A DNA stretch of 64,000 bases, taken from positions 59,673 to 123,672 of the forward strand of contig NZ_JAVDWU010000013.1 in assembly GCF_031457455.1 (NCBI RefSeq). The letters run 5' to 3'. Origin of the DNA: Hydrogenophaga palleronii_A (GTDB taxonomy: Bacteria > Pseudomonadota > Gammaproteobacteria > Burkholderiales > Burkholderiaceae_C). A program made the position numbers and the translations under genes. The notes under the pieces were generated by a model. That model made no database searches, was not told the DNA's origin, and worked only from the letters and a program-made list of their open reading frames with translations. Below are positions 1-8,254 of this stretch, one piece after another (positions within the stretch are counted from its first letter, which is position 1; the number at the start of each line of letters is the position of its first letter).

Positions 1-813
1 CCCATCGGGCGATGGCTGACCATTCACGCGCAAGGGACGACCATCGAAGCTGGGGCGCAGCGCCTTGAAGCTGAACGCCTTGACGGTGGCCGTGGACAGG
101 TGGCGGCGCAGCAGATCCATCAGCAGGGTGGCGATCAGCGGGCCGTGCACGACGAGGCCGGGGTAGCCTTCCGTTTCGGTCACGTAGCGGCGGTCGTAGT
201 GGATGCGATGGCCATTGAAGGTGAGCGCGCTGTAGCGAAACAGCAGCACGTCGTCGGGCGTGAGTTCGCGTTGCCAGGCCGCACCGGTTTCCGCTGCCGT
301 CGGCTCGGGCGCCGGGTCACCCGGGCGGGGCGCGTCGCGGTAGACGATGTCGTGCACTTCGTTCAGGGCAAGACCATGCTCATTGCGCAGCTCGTGCGCC
401 ACCTGCACGAACACCAGATCGCCGCTGCGGCCTTGTTTGTGCTGCACAGATGCAATGCGCGAGAGTCGCTCGACAGCGTCACCCACACGCAAGGGGTTGT
501 CGGTGCTCCAAGCCAGGCGGCTGCCCGCCCACATGCGCCGGGGCAGTGGCACCGGCGGCAGGAAACCACCGCGCTGCGGGTGACCGTCCTGGCCAATCTC
601 GCTTTGGCGGTGCGTGGGCAGAAAGTACAGCCAGTGCCACAACGGGGGGAGTGTGGTGCCGGTGGCCGGTGCCGGGTCGTCCCGGTCGAGGGTGGCGGAG
701 AGTGCGCGCAGCGGGGCGGCCGTGATCTGGTCGTGCAAGGTCTCGGTTCGGCCCTGCCAGGTTTGCAATTGCGTGAGTGTCCCGGCGTCCAGGCCAGGCG
801 GGGCGGTGCTCAT
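1..813 (-). CDS. HTD2/mesaconyl-C4-CoA hydratase-like MaoC-fold dehydratase (3' end outside window)
   Basis: Reading from the ATG at 813 gives 271 codons without a stop, so the C-terminus lies beyond base 1. The protein (MSTAPPGLDAGTLTQ...) has the layout of HTD2/Meh-type hotdog hydratases: a degenerate N-terminal hotdog, then a second one with RIHYDRRYV followed by GYPGLVVHGPL, the usual hydratase signature of this family. Known members hydrate or dehydrate 2-enoyl-type or mesaconyl-C4-CoA thioesters. It is the most distal visible gene of the long minus-strand operon, 99 bases after the nitronate monooxygenase-like gene. That gap carries a perfect 7-bp inverted repeat, so it may also have its own promoter. 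Family assignment is good; the exact substrate is unknown. Confidence 0.75.
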   Translation of the reverse strand, partial: MSTAPPGLDAGTLTQLQTWQGRTETLHDQITAAPLRALSATLDRDDPAPATGTTLPPLWHWLYFLPTHRQSEIGQDGHPQRGGFLPPVPLPRRMWAGSRLAWSTDNPLRVGDAVERLSRIASVQHKQGRSGDLVFVQVAHELRNEHGLALNEVHDIVYRDAPRPGDPAPEPTAAETGAAWQRELTPDDVLLFRYSALTFNGHRIHYDRRYVTETEGYPGLVVHGPLIATLLMDLLRRHLSTATVKAFSFKALRPSFDGRPLRVNGQPSPDG

Positions 814-867
814 GTGTCTCCTGTGCTGTTCCGGTTGGCCCCAATGATCGCGGCCACCCAGCTGGGA

Positions 868-884
868 GGCAATCTCGGATTGCC
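868..884. promoter_or_regulatory. Inverted repeat GGCAATC-TCG-GATTGCC, candidate operator
   Basis: Two perfect 7-bp arms are separated by TCG, in the gap between the stop of the 913-1860 gene and the start of the gene at 813. The ATTGCCAAA at its right edge (879-887) recurs near other transcription-unit starts of this island (5484, 13046, and as ATTGGCAGAA at 21374 and 23836). It lies about 60 bases upstream of the downstream ATG. A role in regulation is inferred. Confidence 0.35.
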
Positions 885-912
885 AAACCCTCCCCTCGGG
901 AATGGTGAAGGG

Positions 913-1860
913 CTACAGCGCCAGGCGTTCACGGGCCGCACGGTACTCGCGCTCCAGCAGGGCCACGCGTTCGGCCACCGGCTCCACCGCGTGCACCGCG
1001 CCAATGCCCTGGCCACAGCCCCAGATGTCTTTCCAGGGTTTGCGGGTGCTGCCGAAGTTCATGGCAGACGGGTCGCTCTGCGGCAGCTGGTCGGGGTCCA
1101 TGCCGGCGGCGCGGATGGATGGCTTGAGGTAGTTGCCGTGCACGCCGGTGAACAGGTTGGAGTAGACGATGTCGTCGCTGCTGCCCTCCACGATCATGCG
1201 CTTGTAGGCCTCGTCGGCACGCGCCTCTTCGGTGGCGATGAAGGCCGATCCGATGTAGGCCAGGTCGGCACCCATGGCCTGAGCGGCCAGGATGGCATCA
1301 CCCGTGGCGATGGCGCCCGAGAGCGCCAGCGGGCCGTCGAACCAGGCGCGGATTTCCTGGATCAGTGCCAGCGGATTCTTGGTGCCGGCATGACCGCCCG
1401 CACCGGCGGCCACGGCCACCAGGCCATCGGCGCCTTTATCCACCGCCTTGTGGGCGAAACTGTTGTTGATCACGTCGTGCAGCACAACGCCACCCCAGGC
1501 GTGCACGGCATCGTTCACTTCGGCGCGTGCACCCAGCGAGGTGATGACCAGTGGCACGCGGTATTTGGCGCACACGGCCATGTCGGCGTCGAGCCGGTCG
1601 TTGCTCTTGTGCACGATCTGGTTGATGGCAAAGGGCGCGGCAGGCTGTTCGGGGTGTGCCCGGTCGTGCGCGGCCAGGGTTTCTGTGATTTGCGCCAGCC
1701 AGTCGTCGAGCAAAGACTGCGGGCGCGCGTTGAGCGCCGGCATGGCGCCGACGATGCCGGCCTTGCATTGCGCAATGATCAGTTCGGGCACGCTGATGAT
1801 GAACAGGGGCGACGCGATCACCGGCAGGCGCAGGTGTTGCAGGCAGGTGGGCAAGGACAT
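913..1860 (-). CDS. Nitronate monooxygenase / 2-nitropropane dioxygenase-like FMN enzyme
   Basis: 315 residues from the ATG at 1860 (MSLPTCLQHLRLPVIASPLF). This is the normal N-terminus of the family; an upstream in-frame start at 1935 would add unrelated sequence and overlap the thioesterase gene. The TIM-barrel shows VAVAAGAGGHAGT, the FMN phosphate-binding loop of nitronate monooxygenases. Known family members oxidise alkyl nitronates with FMN, but many homologues sit in fatty-acid or aromatic operons with no known nitro substrate and may be enoyl-CoA reductase-like. It starts 22 bases after the PaaI thioesterase stop, within the operon. I see no strong ribosome-binding site. The family call is firm; the reaction here is not. 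Confidence 0.8.
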   Translation of the reverse strand: MSLPTCLQHLRLPVIASPLFIISVPELIIAQCKAGIVGAMPALNARPQSLLDDWLAQITETLAAHDRAHPEQPAAPFAINQIVHKSNDRLDADMAVCAKYRVPLVITSLGARAEVNDAVHAWGGVVLHDVINNSFAHKAVDKGADGLVAVAAGAGGHAGTKNPLALIQEIRAWFDGPLALSGAIATGDAILAAQAMGADLAYIGSAFIATEEARADEAYKRMIVEGSSDDIVYSNLFTGVHGNYLKPSIRAAGMDPDQLPQSDPSAMNFGSTRKPWKDIWGCGQGIGAVHAVEPVAERVALLEREYRAARERLAL

Positions 1861-1882
1861 GGTGGAGCGAAGGAGATGAGGC

Positions 1883-2338
1883 TCAGGCAGCTTCAGGCAG
1901 GGGCAGGTAGCGAAAGCTGCCCATGCCACGGGCAATCACCTCTTCCGTTTCGTCCCGCACCTCGGCCTGGCACAGGATCACGCCGTCGAGCGTCTGCAGC
2001 ACTTCGCCGTCCGCCACCAGGCGGCCGCGCCCGGGACGCACGAAACTGGCATTGAGATTGAGCGTGACGGCGGTCTTCTGGAAGTCCACCAACGATACGG
2101 CCGCGCTGGCCATGACCACGTCCATCAGGGTGAGCACCACACCGCCGTGGATGGCGTGGATCACGTTTTCCAGCTCGGGGCGGCTCTCAATGGTCAGGCG
2201 CGCTTGGCCGTCTTTCGAATACGCCCGCTGCACGCCCAGCCAGCGGGTGAAGGCCACGCGCGCATAGGCATGGCGGCGCGCTTCGGCCTGCGCCTCTGCG
2301 TTCGCTGCATCGTCGTTCGCGGAGTGCATTGTGATCAT
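1883..2338 (-). CDS. PaaI-family hotdog thioesterase
   Basis: 151 residues from an ATG that overlaps the stop of the upstream ligase gene as ATGA, which is why I prefer 2338; an ATG at 2329 is the alternative. The hotdog core shows IHGGVVLTLMDVVMASAA, where HGG and the downstream Asp form the usual PaaI/4HBT active-site helix, then a C-terminal strand ending GMGSFRYLPL. The family hydrolyses acyl-CoA thioesters, often to release CoA from dead-end intermediates. It is translationally coupled to the acyl-CoA ligase, and a second paralogue at 3887-4369 is paired in the same way with the Bug receptor gene. A housekeeping role for the CoA pool is likely. The substrate is unknown. Confidence 0.82.
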   Translation of the reverse strand: MITMHSANDDAANAEAQAEARRHAYARVAFTRWLGVQRAYSKDGQARLTIESRPELENVIHAIHGGVVLTLMDVVMASAAVSLVDFQKTAVTLNLNASFVRPGRGRLVADGEVLQTLDGVILCQAEVRDETEEVIARGMGSFRYLPLPEAA

Positions 2339-3867
2339 GCGCGCAAGCTGTCGCGCAGCACGGTCTTGAGCACCTTGCCCGCCGCGCTCATGGGCAAGGT
2401 CCCGACAAAGTGCATGCCGCGCGGGCACTTGTAGCCGGCCAGTTCGCGGCGGCACCATGCCGTGAGTTCGGCCTGCAACGCAGCGGTGTGGGCGTTGTCG
2501 CCGCGCAGGGCCGGGTCGCGCGCCACCACCACGGCATGCACCGCTTCACCCCACCTCAGGTCGGGCAGGCCGATGACGGCCGCATCCACCACCTGCGGGT
2601 GGCTGCGCAGCACGGCTTCCACTTCGGCGGAGTACACGTTCTCGCCACCGGAGATGATCATGTCTTTCAACCGATCGGCGATGAAGAGGTAGCCGTGTTC
2701 GTCCATGCGCGCACCATCGCCGGTGCGGAACCAGCCGTCGACGAAAGCGTGTGCGGTGGTTTCGGGCAGGTTCCAGTAACCGCGCGTGACCATGGGGCCG
2801 CGCACCTGGATTTCGCCCACTTCGCCACGCGGGACTTCCTCGCCCAGCGGGTCGACGATGCGCACCTCAGCCCCCAGGCCAGGCCGCCCCACCGCGCGCC
2901 AGCGGCCATTGCGCCGGCCCTCGCCGCGGTGGTTGGCGGGCGGGTTGATGCAGACCGCGCCCGCGGTCTCGGTCAGGCCGTAGGCCTGGAAGAATTCGGC
3001 ATCGGGCCAGGTCTGTAGCGCGCGGTCCAGCAGATCGGGCGGCATGGGGGCCGCGCCAAAGGCAATGCGCGTGAGCGACTGCATGCGGCGGGCGTCGAAG
3101 CCCGACAGGTCGAGCATGGCCTGCAGCATGCTGGGCACCATGATGGTGTCGGTGATGCCCAGGCGCTCCACGGCGGCCATCACCTGGTCGGGACGGAAGC
3201 TCGGCATGGTGATGCAGGTACCGCCCACGCTGGCCTGCCCCACCAGACGGCCCAGCCCGGCCACGTGGAACAGCGGCGCCACCAGCAGGGACACGCCATC
3301 GGGCGGGTTGGGCAGCTCGGCCGCACGGGTGATGGACGCGGTCCAGAAGTTCGCGTGCGACAGCATCACGCCCTTGGACTTGCCCGTGGTGCCACCGGTG
3401 TAGAGCAAGGCGGCCAGGGCGTCGCCGCCGGTGCGGCTGTCCGGCATTGGCGTGCAGGCGGTGGCCTCGACGGCGAATGCATCGGTGGACAGCACCGTGG
3501 TCTGGTCGGCCAGTTCGGCGGCGGGCCCGGCCAGCGAAGGGTCGACCACCAGCAGGCGTGCGCCCGAATCCGCCAACGCGTGGCGCAGTTCGACCAGGCT
3601 CCAGCGCGTGTTCAGCGGGCAGGCCACGGCGCCCAGCCACCAGCACGACCACAGCAGGATGATCAAGGCGTCGTTGTTGGGTGCGAGCAAGGCCACACGG
3701 TCGCCGGGCGACACGCCGCGTCCACGCAAGGCGGCGGCGTGGCGGGCGGCGCGATCGGCCAGCTCGGTGAAGCTCAGGGTGCGGTCACCGTCTTCGGCGA
3801 CGTGGCGCACAGCGATCTTCTGAGGATGGGTTTGCAGTGCACGCTGCAGGCCCTGGGTGAGGTACAT
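2335..3867 (-). CDS. Class I adenylate-forming acyl-CoA synthetase
   Basis: 510 residues from ATG 3867 (MYLTQGLQRALQ). The P-loop-like A3 motif YTGGTTGKSKG lies near residues 156-166. The A8 region has RTGDGARMDEHGYLF then DRLKDMIISGGENVY, and the C-terminus has the catalytic-lysine motif AAGKVLKTVL. These show an ATP-dependent ligase converting a carboxylic acid to its acyl-CoA via an acyl-adenylate, resembling FadD/long-chain or cyclic-acid ligases. It is one of three ligases in the island, so the pathway probably activates more than one acid or re-activates a cleaved side chain. It lies between two PaaI thioesterase genes: 19 bases after one stop and overlapping the next start by 4 bases. 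The substrate cannot be read from sequence. Confidence 0.88.
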   Translation of the reverse strand: MYLTQGLQRALQTHPQKIAVRHVAEDGDRTLSFTELADRAARHAAALRGRGVSPGDRVALLAPNNDALIILLWSCWWLGAVACPLNTRWSLVELRHALADSGARLLVVDPSLAGPAAELADQTTVLSTDAFAVEATACTPMPDSRTGGDALAALLYTGGTTGKSKGVMLSHANFWTASITRAAELPNPPDGVSLLVAPLFHVAGLGRLVGQASVGGTCITMPSFRPDQVMAAVERLGITDTIMVPSMLQAMLDLSGFDARRMQSLTRIAFGAAPMPPDLLDRALQTWPDAEFFQAYGLTETAGAVCINPPANHRGEGRRNGRWRAVGRPGLGAEVRIVDPLGEEVPRGEVGEIQVRGPMVTRGYWNLPETTAHAFVDGWFRTGDGARMDEHGYLFIADRLKDMIISGGENVYSAEVEAVLRSHPQVVDAAVIGLPDLRWGEAVHAVVVARDPALRGDNAHTAALQAELTAWCRRELAGYKCPRGMHFVGTLPMSAAGKVLKTVLRDSLRA

Positions 3868-3886
3868 GGTGGATTCCGTGGACAGG

Positions 3887-4369
3887 TCAGGGCGTGCCCT
3901 GGTCAGCATCGGGCGATGCGTTCACCGGCGCGCGGTAGCGAAAGGTGCCCATGGCCTTGGCCACCACGGCGCCGGTGCCATCGACCAGCTCGGCTTCGCA
4001 AAAGCACACCGATCGACCGCCACCCGTGGTGCGGCCCGTGGCCACAAGGCGGCCCGACGCCGGGCGCATGAAGCCCACGTGCATGTCGATGGTGACGACC
4101 TCGCGTGCGAAGTCCACCAGGCCCAGTGCGGCATTGGCCATGGCGCTGTCGAGCAGGGTCATGACCACGCCGCCGTGGCCACCGCCGTGGTTGTTGAGCA
4201 GGTCCGGGCGCAGTTCCACTGCCACCACGGCCACCCCCTTGCCCACCGATTCGCGGCGCGCCGAAATCAGTTCCAGGAACGGGATGTGGCGATCGGGGCC
4301 CGCCACAGGCTTGCCCTGGTTCGGGGCGGATGGGGATTCTGTCATGGTGAGGGGACTGCGCGCATTCAT
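3887..4369 (-). CDS. PaaI-family hotdog thioesterase (second copy)
   Basis: 160 residues from ATG 4369, which overlaps the stop of the Bug receptor gene (ATGA); MTESPSAPN at 4345 is an alternative start. The active-site helix reads NNHGGGHGGVVMTLLDSAMA, with HGG and the Asp in the usual places, and the last strand is AMGTFRYRAP, nearly the same ending as the paralogue at 1883-2338. It is an acyl-CoA thioesterase of the PaaI group by family. Two such genes flanking one ligase suggest the operon handles acyl-CoAs that can stall. The substrate is unknown. Confidence 0.82.
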   Translation of the reverse strand: MNARSPLTMTESPSAPNQGKPVAGPDRHIPFLELISARRESVGKGVAVVAVELRPDLLNNHGGGHGGVVMTLLDSAMANAALGLVDFAREVVTIDMHVGFMRPASGRLVATGRTTGGGRSVCFCEAELVDGTGAVVAKAMGTFRYRAPVNASPDADQGTP

Positions 4370-5373
4370 GAGGGTTTGAATCCGATCTCGTCGAGCATCT
4401 GTTTTTCACGCACGAACTGCTTGGTAGCGTACTGCTGGTAGGCGGCACCGTCGAGCAACCAGGGGACCAGGTCGTATTCGGCGCTCAGGCGCTGGTAGTC
4501 CGGGTCTTTCGTGGCCTTCTGCAAGGCATTCTGCAGGCGCAGGGCGATGGCAGGGTCCAGGCCCTTGGGGGCCACAATGCCCACGGGCGACTCGATCACC
4601 AGGTCGTGGCCCAGCTCTTTCACCGTGGGCACTTGTTGCCAGCGGGGCAGGCGCTGATCGGTGAAGGTGGCCAGCAGACGCAGCTTGCCGCTCAGGGCCA
4701 TGGCGCCAAATCCCGGGTCGCCGTACACATGGAGGTGTCCGCCCAGCACCGCAGCCACCTGTTCGGCGCCGCCCTTGTAGGGAATGAAGTTGATTTCCAC
4801 GCCGGCGGCTTTGGCCAGGCGCTGGCCATAGATGCGGTTGGCACTGGTGGCGCCCACGTTGCCCCAGGTGATCTGGCCCGGGCGGGCCTTGGCGTCGGCC
4901 AACAGGTCTTCCAGGCTCTTCCATGGCGCATCGGCCGCCACGGCAATACCGGTGGTGAGACTGGCCAGGCCGGTGATGTAGGTGAAGTCCTTGACCGGAT
5001 CCCAGCTGACCTTGGTGATGTGCGGATGACGGATGACCGAGTTGTGCATGACGCTCAAGGTGTAGCCGTCGGCCTCGTTCATCATGGCCAGACCGGCCGT
5101 GCCCGAGACGCCACCGGCACCGGGCTTGTGGTTGAGCACGACGGGCTGCCCCAGATCCTGAGCAGCCGCATTGCCCATGGCGCGCAGCACGGCATCGAAC
5201 ATGCCACCGCCCGGGAACGGCAGCACCAGGGTGATGTGCCGGTCCGGGAAAGGGCTGGCCGCGAAAGCCGGCACGGCGTTCAGCCCGAGAGCCCCCAGGC
5301 CGGCGGCCAGCAGGGTGCGGCGATCGAGGCCGCGCGGGCCTTGGGGCGGTTGTGGGGAATCGGCTTTGTGCAT
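4366..5373 (-). CDS. Bug/TctC-family tripartite tricarboxylate transporter receptor protein (1)
   Basis: 335 residues from ATG 5373, chosen because GAGGAGACAGAC precedes it at good spacing and the export signal follows. The N-terminus has a twin-arginine-like RRTLLAAGLGALGL segment ending AFA. The mature part starts FPDRHITLVLPFPGGG and has KPGAGG and NKxP-type loops typical of Bug receptors, which bind carboxylates in the periplasm for TctAB-type carriers. No tctA or tctB gene is in the window, so it would have to work with a carrier encoded elsewhere or act as a sensor. It is the first gene after a 161-base gap holding the ATTGCCAAA element. The ligand is unknown. Confidence 0.87.
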   Translation of the reverse strand: MHKADSPQPPQGPRGLDRRTLLAAGLGALGLNAVPAFAASPFPDRHITLVLPFPGGGMFDAVLRAMGNAAAQDLGQPVVLNHKPGAGGVSGTAGLAMMNEADGYTLSVMHNSVIRHPHITKVSWDPVKDFTYITGLASLTTGIAVAADAPWKSLEDLLADAKARPGQITWGNVGATSANRIYGQRLAKAAGVEINFIPYKGGAEQVAAVLGGHLHVYGDPGFGAMALSGKLRLLATFTDQRLPRWQQVPTVKELGHDLVIESPVGIVAPKGLDPAIALRLQNALQKATKDPDYQRLSAEYDLVPWLLDGAAYQQYATKQFVREKQMLDEIGFKPS

Positions 5374-5483
5374 GTCTGTCTCCTCTTTGGGGTGGTGTCG
5401 GGCTCGCTCCACCTGTCCATTGCAAATACGCTGCAACGCGAGAGATGGTTTGGCCAGTCTAGAAACTTCACCCAGCTGCGCCC

Positions 5484-5492
5484 ATTGCCAAA
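5484..5492. promoter_or_regulatory. ATTGCCAAA element upstream of the Bug receptor gene
   Basis: It sits in the 161-base gap (5374-5534) between the ligase stop and the Bug receptor start, about 112 bases before that start. It is one of five occurrences of ATTG(C/G)CA(A/G)A near starts of transcription units in the island. The gap holds no other gene that I can support. Function is inferred from recurrence only. Confidence 0.25.
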
Positions 5493-5534
5493 AGCATGCA
5501 GGCCGTTGGCGATTTCGATCAATCCGACGGCGCT

Positions 5535-7058
5535 TCAAGCTGCTGTGGCTGCCGCTGCACGAGACCAGGCGGCCAACAGTTCGCGCTTGAGCACCTTGCC
5601 GCTGAGCGTCATCGGCAGGGCATCAACCACCACCACGTGTGAGGGGCGCTTGTAGGGCGCCAGTTGGCCTGCCGCGTGGGCCCGCAACGCGTCGGTGTCG
5701 ATGGTGGCGCCAGGTTGGGTTTCGATGAAGGCAATGATCTCTTCATTGCCGTCGGGCAGTGTGTGACCCGCCACCGCCACGCGCGCCACACCAGGCCAGA
5801 TGGACAGCACGGATTCCACTTCCACCGGGTACACATTGAAGCCGGAACGGATGATCATGTCCTTGAGGCGCCCCACCACGAACAGTGCACCGTCGTCGCC
5901 CAGCCGCCCCAGATCACCGCTGGCGTACCAGCCGCCCGGTCGCATCACCTCGGCGGTGACGTCGGGATCGCCGAAATAGCCCGGCATGAGGCCGGTGCCA
6001 CGCATCCAGATTTCGCCGGTCTGCCCGGACGGCAGGTCGTGGCCCTGTGCATCAACGATGCGCAGTTCGGCACCCTCCACCAGGTAGCCGGCCGACGTGT
6101 CATCGCGCCGTTCGCCCAGCCGCCCAACGCACAAGGCGCCGGCGTATTCCGAAAGGCCATAGCCGTGGTGCAGTGGCAGGCCAAAGCGCTGTTCGACCGC
6201 CTGCTTGAGTGGCAAGGTCATGGGCGCCGCACCGGTGTACACATAGCGCAGTGCGGGCGTGGCGGGTCGCTCAATGCCTTGTTCGTCCAGCCACGACAGC
6301 AGGCGCTGGAACAGCGTGGGTGGGCCCTGCAACTGGGTTACGCCGTGACGGGCCAGGGCGTCGAACACGTCGGCCGGGTCGAATCGGCTGCGCATTACCA
6401 GCCCGGCACCGGCGTGCAACGAGGCCATGAGGACCGTGCCCAGACCGAAGATGTGGGTCATGGGCAGGTAGGCGTAAGACCGGTCTTGTGGCCCCAGCGC
6501 GCGCGAAGCGCTGGACGCCTTGGCAAATTGCAGCAGGCCAGCGTGGCTGACCATCACGCCTTTGGGTTGACCGGTGGTGCCGGAGGTGAAGATCACCGCC
6601 GCCACGTCGTTGGCCAGTGCACCCCTCTGTGCAACTGATGCTGGGCGCGGCCCGGTGTGCCACAGCCCGGGCAGCACGCCCGGTCGGGCCTGCGCGGCGC
6701 GGGCATGGCTGGCTGTCGCTTCCGAGATGCCGGCGGTGAAATACACCACGCGCGGATCGGCCTTGTGGATGAACGCCGCCAACTCGCCCGCCGACATGCG
6801 GGCGTTCACACCACAGGCCCAGGCACCCACCCGGCTGCAGGCCAGGATCAATGCCACGTGTTCCGGGCAGTTCTCCGCCGCCACCAGCACGCGGTCACCT
6901 GCGCGCACGCCCAGACCCAGCAGCTCGGCCTGCAGCTGGTCGACCCACACTGCCAGCTGACCCAGGCTCATCGACCCTTCCGGGGTGAACAGGAAAGGCT
7001 GGCTCGGGGCTTGCGCCACCTTTTCGTCAAACAGTTGATGGATGCGGGTGTGGGCCAT
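5535..7058 (-). CDS. Class I adenylate-forming acyl-CoA synthetase
   Basis: 507 residues from ATG 7058. The A3 motif FTSGTTGQPKGVMVSH lies at about residues 157-172. The C-terminal part has YASGDLGRLGDDG, GRLKDMIIRSGFNVYPVEVE and the catalytic-lysine segment LSGKVLKREL. It activates a carboxylic acid with ATP and CoA. It differs clearly from the ligase at 2335-3867, being neither a duplicate nor truncated. It starts 4 bases after the stop of the preceding Bug receptor gene, so receptor and ligase are probably co-translated, which supports uptake and activation of the same or related acids. The substrate is not identifiable. Confidence 0.88.
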   Translation of the reverse strand: MAHTRIHQLFDEKVAQAPSQPFLFTPEGSMSLGQLAVWVDQLQAELLGLGVRAGDRVLVAAENCPEHVALILACSRVGAWACGVNARMSAGELAAFIHKADPRVVYFTAGISEATASHARAAQARPGVLPGLWHTGPRPASVAQRGALANDVAAVIFTSGTTGQPKGVMVSHAGLLQFAKASSASRALGPQDRSYAYLPMTHIFGLGTVLMASLHAGAGLVMRSRFDPADVFDALARHGVTQLQGPPTLFQRLLSWLDEQGIERPATPALRYVYTGAAPMTLPLKQAVEQRFGLPLHHGYGLSEYAGALCVGRLGERRDDTSAGYLVEGAELRIVDAQGHDLPSGQTGEIWMRGTGLMPGYFGDPDVTAEVMRPGGWYASGDLGRLGDDGALFVVGRLKDMIIRSGFNVYPVEVESVLSIWPGVARVAVAGHTLPDGNEEIIAFIETQPGATIDTDALRAHAAGQLAPYKRPSHVVVVDALPMTLSGKVLKRELLAAWSRAAAATAA

Positions 7059-7062
7059 GGGT

Positions 7063-8091
7063 TCACTCGAAGGTCATGCCTTTGGTGACATCGGCCCACA
7101 GCGCGTGTTCGCGCGCGGTGCGTTCGCCCAGTTCGGCGGCGGTGCCTTCCCACACCACGTAGCCCTGCTCGGCCCATCGCTTGCGCAGGTCCGGGTCCTG
7201 CAATGCCTTGCCGGTGGCGGCGCCGAGCCGGCTCAGCACATCGGGTTTCATGCCCAGCGGTCCGAACAGGCCGAACCAGCCACCCACGTCGTAGTCCTTC
7301 ACACCGAGCTCGGCCATGGTGGGCAGCTGCGGCAGCGCCGGATTGCGTTCGAGCGAGGTCACCGCCAGCGGGCGCACGCGTGCGCCATCGATGTAGCCGC
7401 GCGCGCTGCCGATGATGTCGAACATCATGTGGATCTGGCCGCCCATGACGTCGGCCATGGCCGGCGCGTTGCCCCGGTAGGGCACATGCGTGAGGCGGGT
7501 ACCGCTGCGGCGCGCAAACAGTTCGCCGCTGAGGTGGTTGGACGCGCCCATGCCGGCCGAGCCATAGGTGATCTGGCCGGGATGGGCCTTGGCATGCGCG
7601 ATGAGTTCGGGCACCGTCTTGAAGGGCTGGTCGTTGTTGACCACCAGCACGTTGGCGTAGCTGAGGATGGGTGCAATAGGTGCCAGATCCTTGCGGGGAT
7701 CGAAGCTCATGGCCTTGAGCACGTGCGGCGAGATGGTGAGCGTGGGGCTGGCCGCAAAGAACAGCTCGTGACCGGTGGGCGCGGCCTTCACCACCGAGGC
7801 ACCGGCCACGGAACCGGCGGCACCGGCGCGGTTTTCCACAATGACGGTCTGGCCCAGTTCGCGGGCCAGCACGGGTGCGAACACGCGTGCCGCACCGTCC
7901 ACCGGCCCGCCAGCGGCGTAGCCCACGATCAGCTTGACCACTGCCGTATCCGGTGTGGTCTGTGCAGATGCAAAGGGACTGGTGAGTGCCAGCAGGCCGC
8001 TGGCCATCGCCGTGAGCCAGGTGCGGCGCTTGTGTGTTGCGGTCGTCGGGTGGGACTGGTTCAACGCCAAGGGAACATGGGTGTCGCGCAT
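7063..8091 (-). CDS. Bug/TctC-family receptor protein (2)
   Basis: 342 residues from ATG 8091, with GGAGACATCTC just upstream. A signal peptide is visible (RRTWLTAMASGLLALTSPFASAQ), cleaved after ASA. The mature domain has LIVGYAAGGPVD near its start and ENRAGAAGSVAG, the usual two ligand-loop motifs. Family knowledge: periplasmic receptor for mono- or dicarboxylates. It directly precedes a ligase gene. A 163-base gap (8092-8254) separates it from the next Bug gene; I see nothing convincing in that gap. It is one of three distinct Bug paralogues in the island with no membrane subunits. Confidence 0.87.
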   Translation of the reverse strand: MRDTHVPLALNQSHPTTATHKRRTWLTAMASGLLALTSPFASAQTTPDTAVVKLIVGYAAGGPVDGAARVFAPVLARELGQTVIVENRAGAAGSVAGASVVKAAPTGHELFFAASPTLTISPHVLKAMSFDPRKDLAPIAPILSYANVLVVNNDQPFKTVPELIAHAKAHPGQITYGSAGMGASNHLSGELFARRSGTRLTHVPYRGNAPAMADVMGGQIHMMFDIIGSARGYIDGARVRPLAVTSLERNPALPQLPTMAELGVKDYDVGGWFGLFGPLGMKPDVLSRLGAATGKALQDPDLRKRWAEQGYVVWEGTAAELGERTAREHALWADVTKGMTFE

Positions 8092-8254
8092 GAGATGTCT
8101 CCGTTCTGGGTGGATCCTGGGATGCAGACACGCCCTGACGCCACGCACCCGAAGGGATGGGCGTTCACGGCGGGGTGGTGTCCACGACAGCCGTCTGCCG
8201 TGGGTGCGGATGGGGCGGACGGCATCTGGGTAGAGGCGAAGTCCGGCGGAGCGA

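Noticed and set aside
100..2055. 651-residue plus-strand open frame and similar long plus-strand frames (for example 20052-21320, 37664-39322, 40693-42342, 53645-55588)
   Set aside because: They lie opposite well-supported minus-strand genes, have low-complexity His/Arg/Gly-rich translations and no family motifs. They are high-GC antisense shadows.
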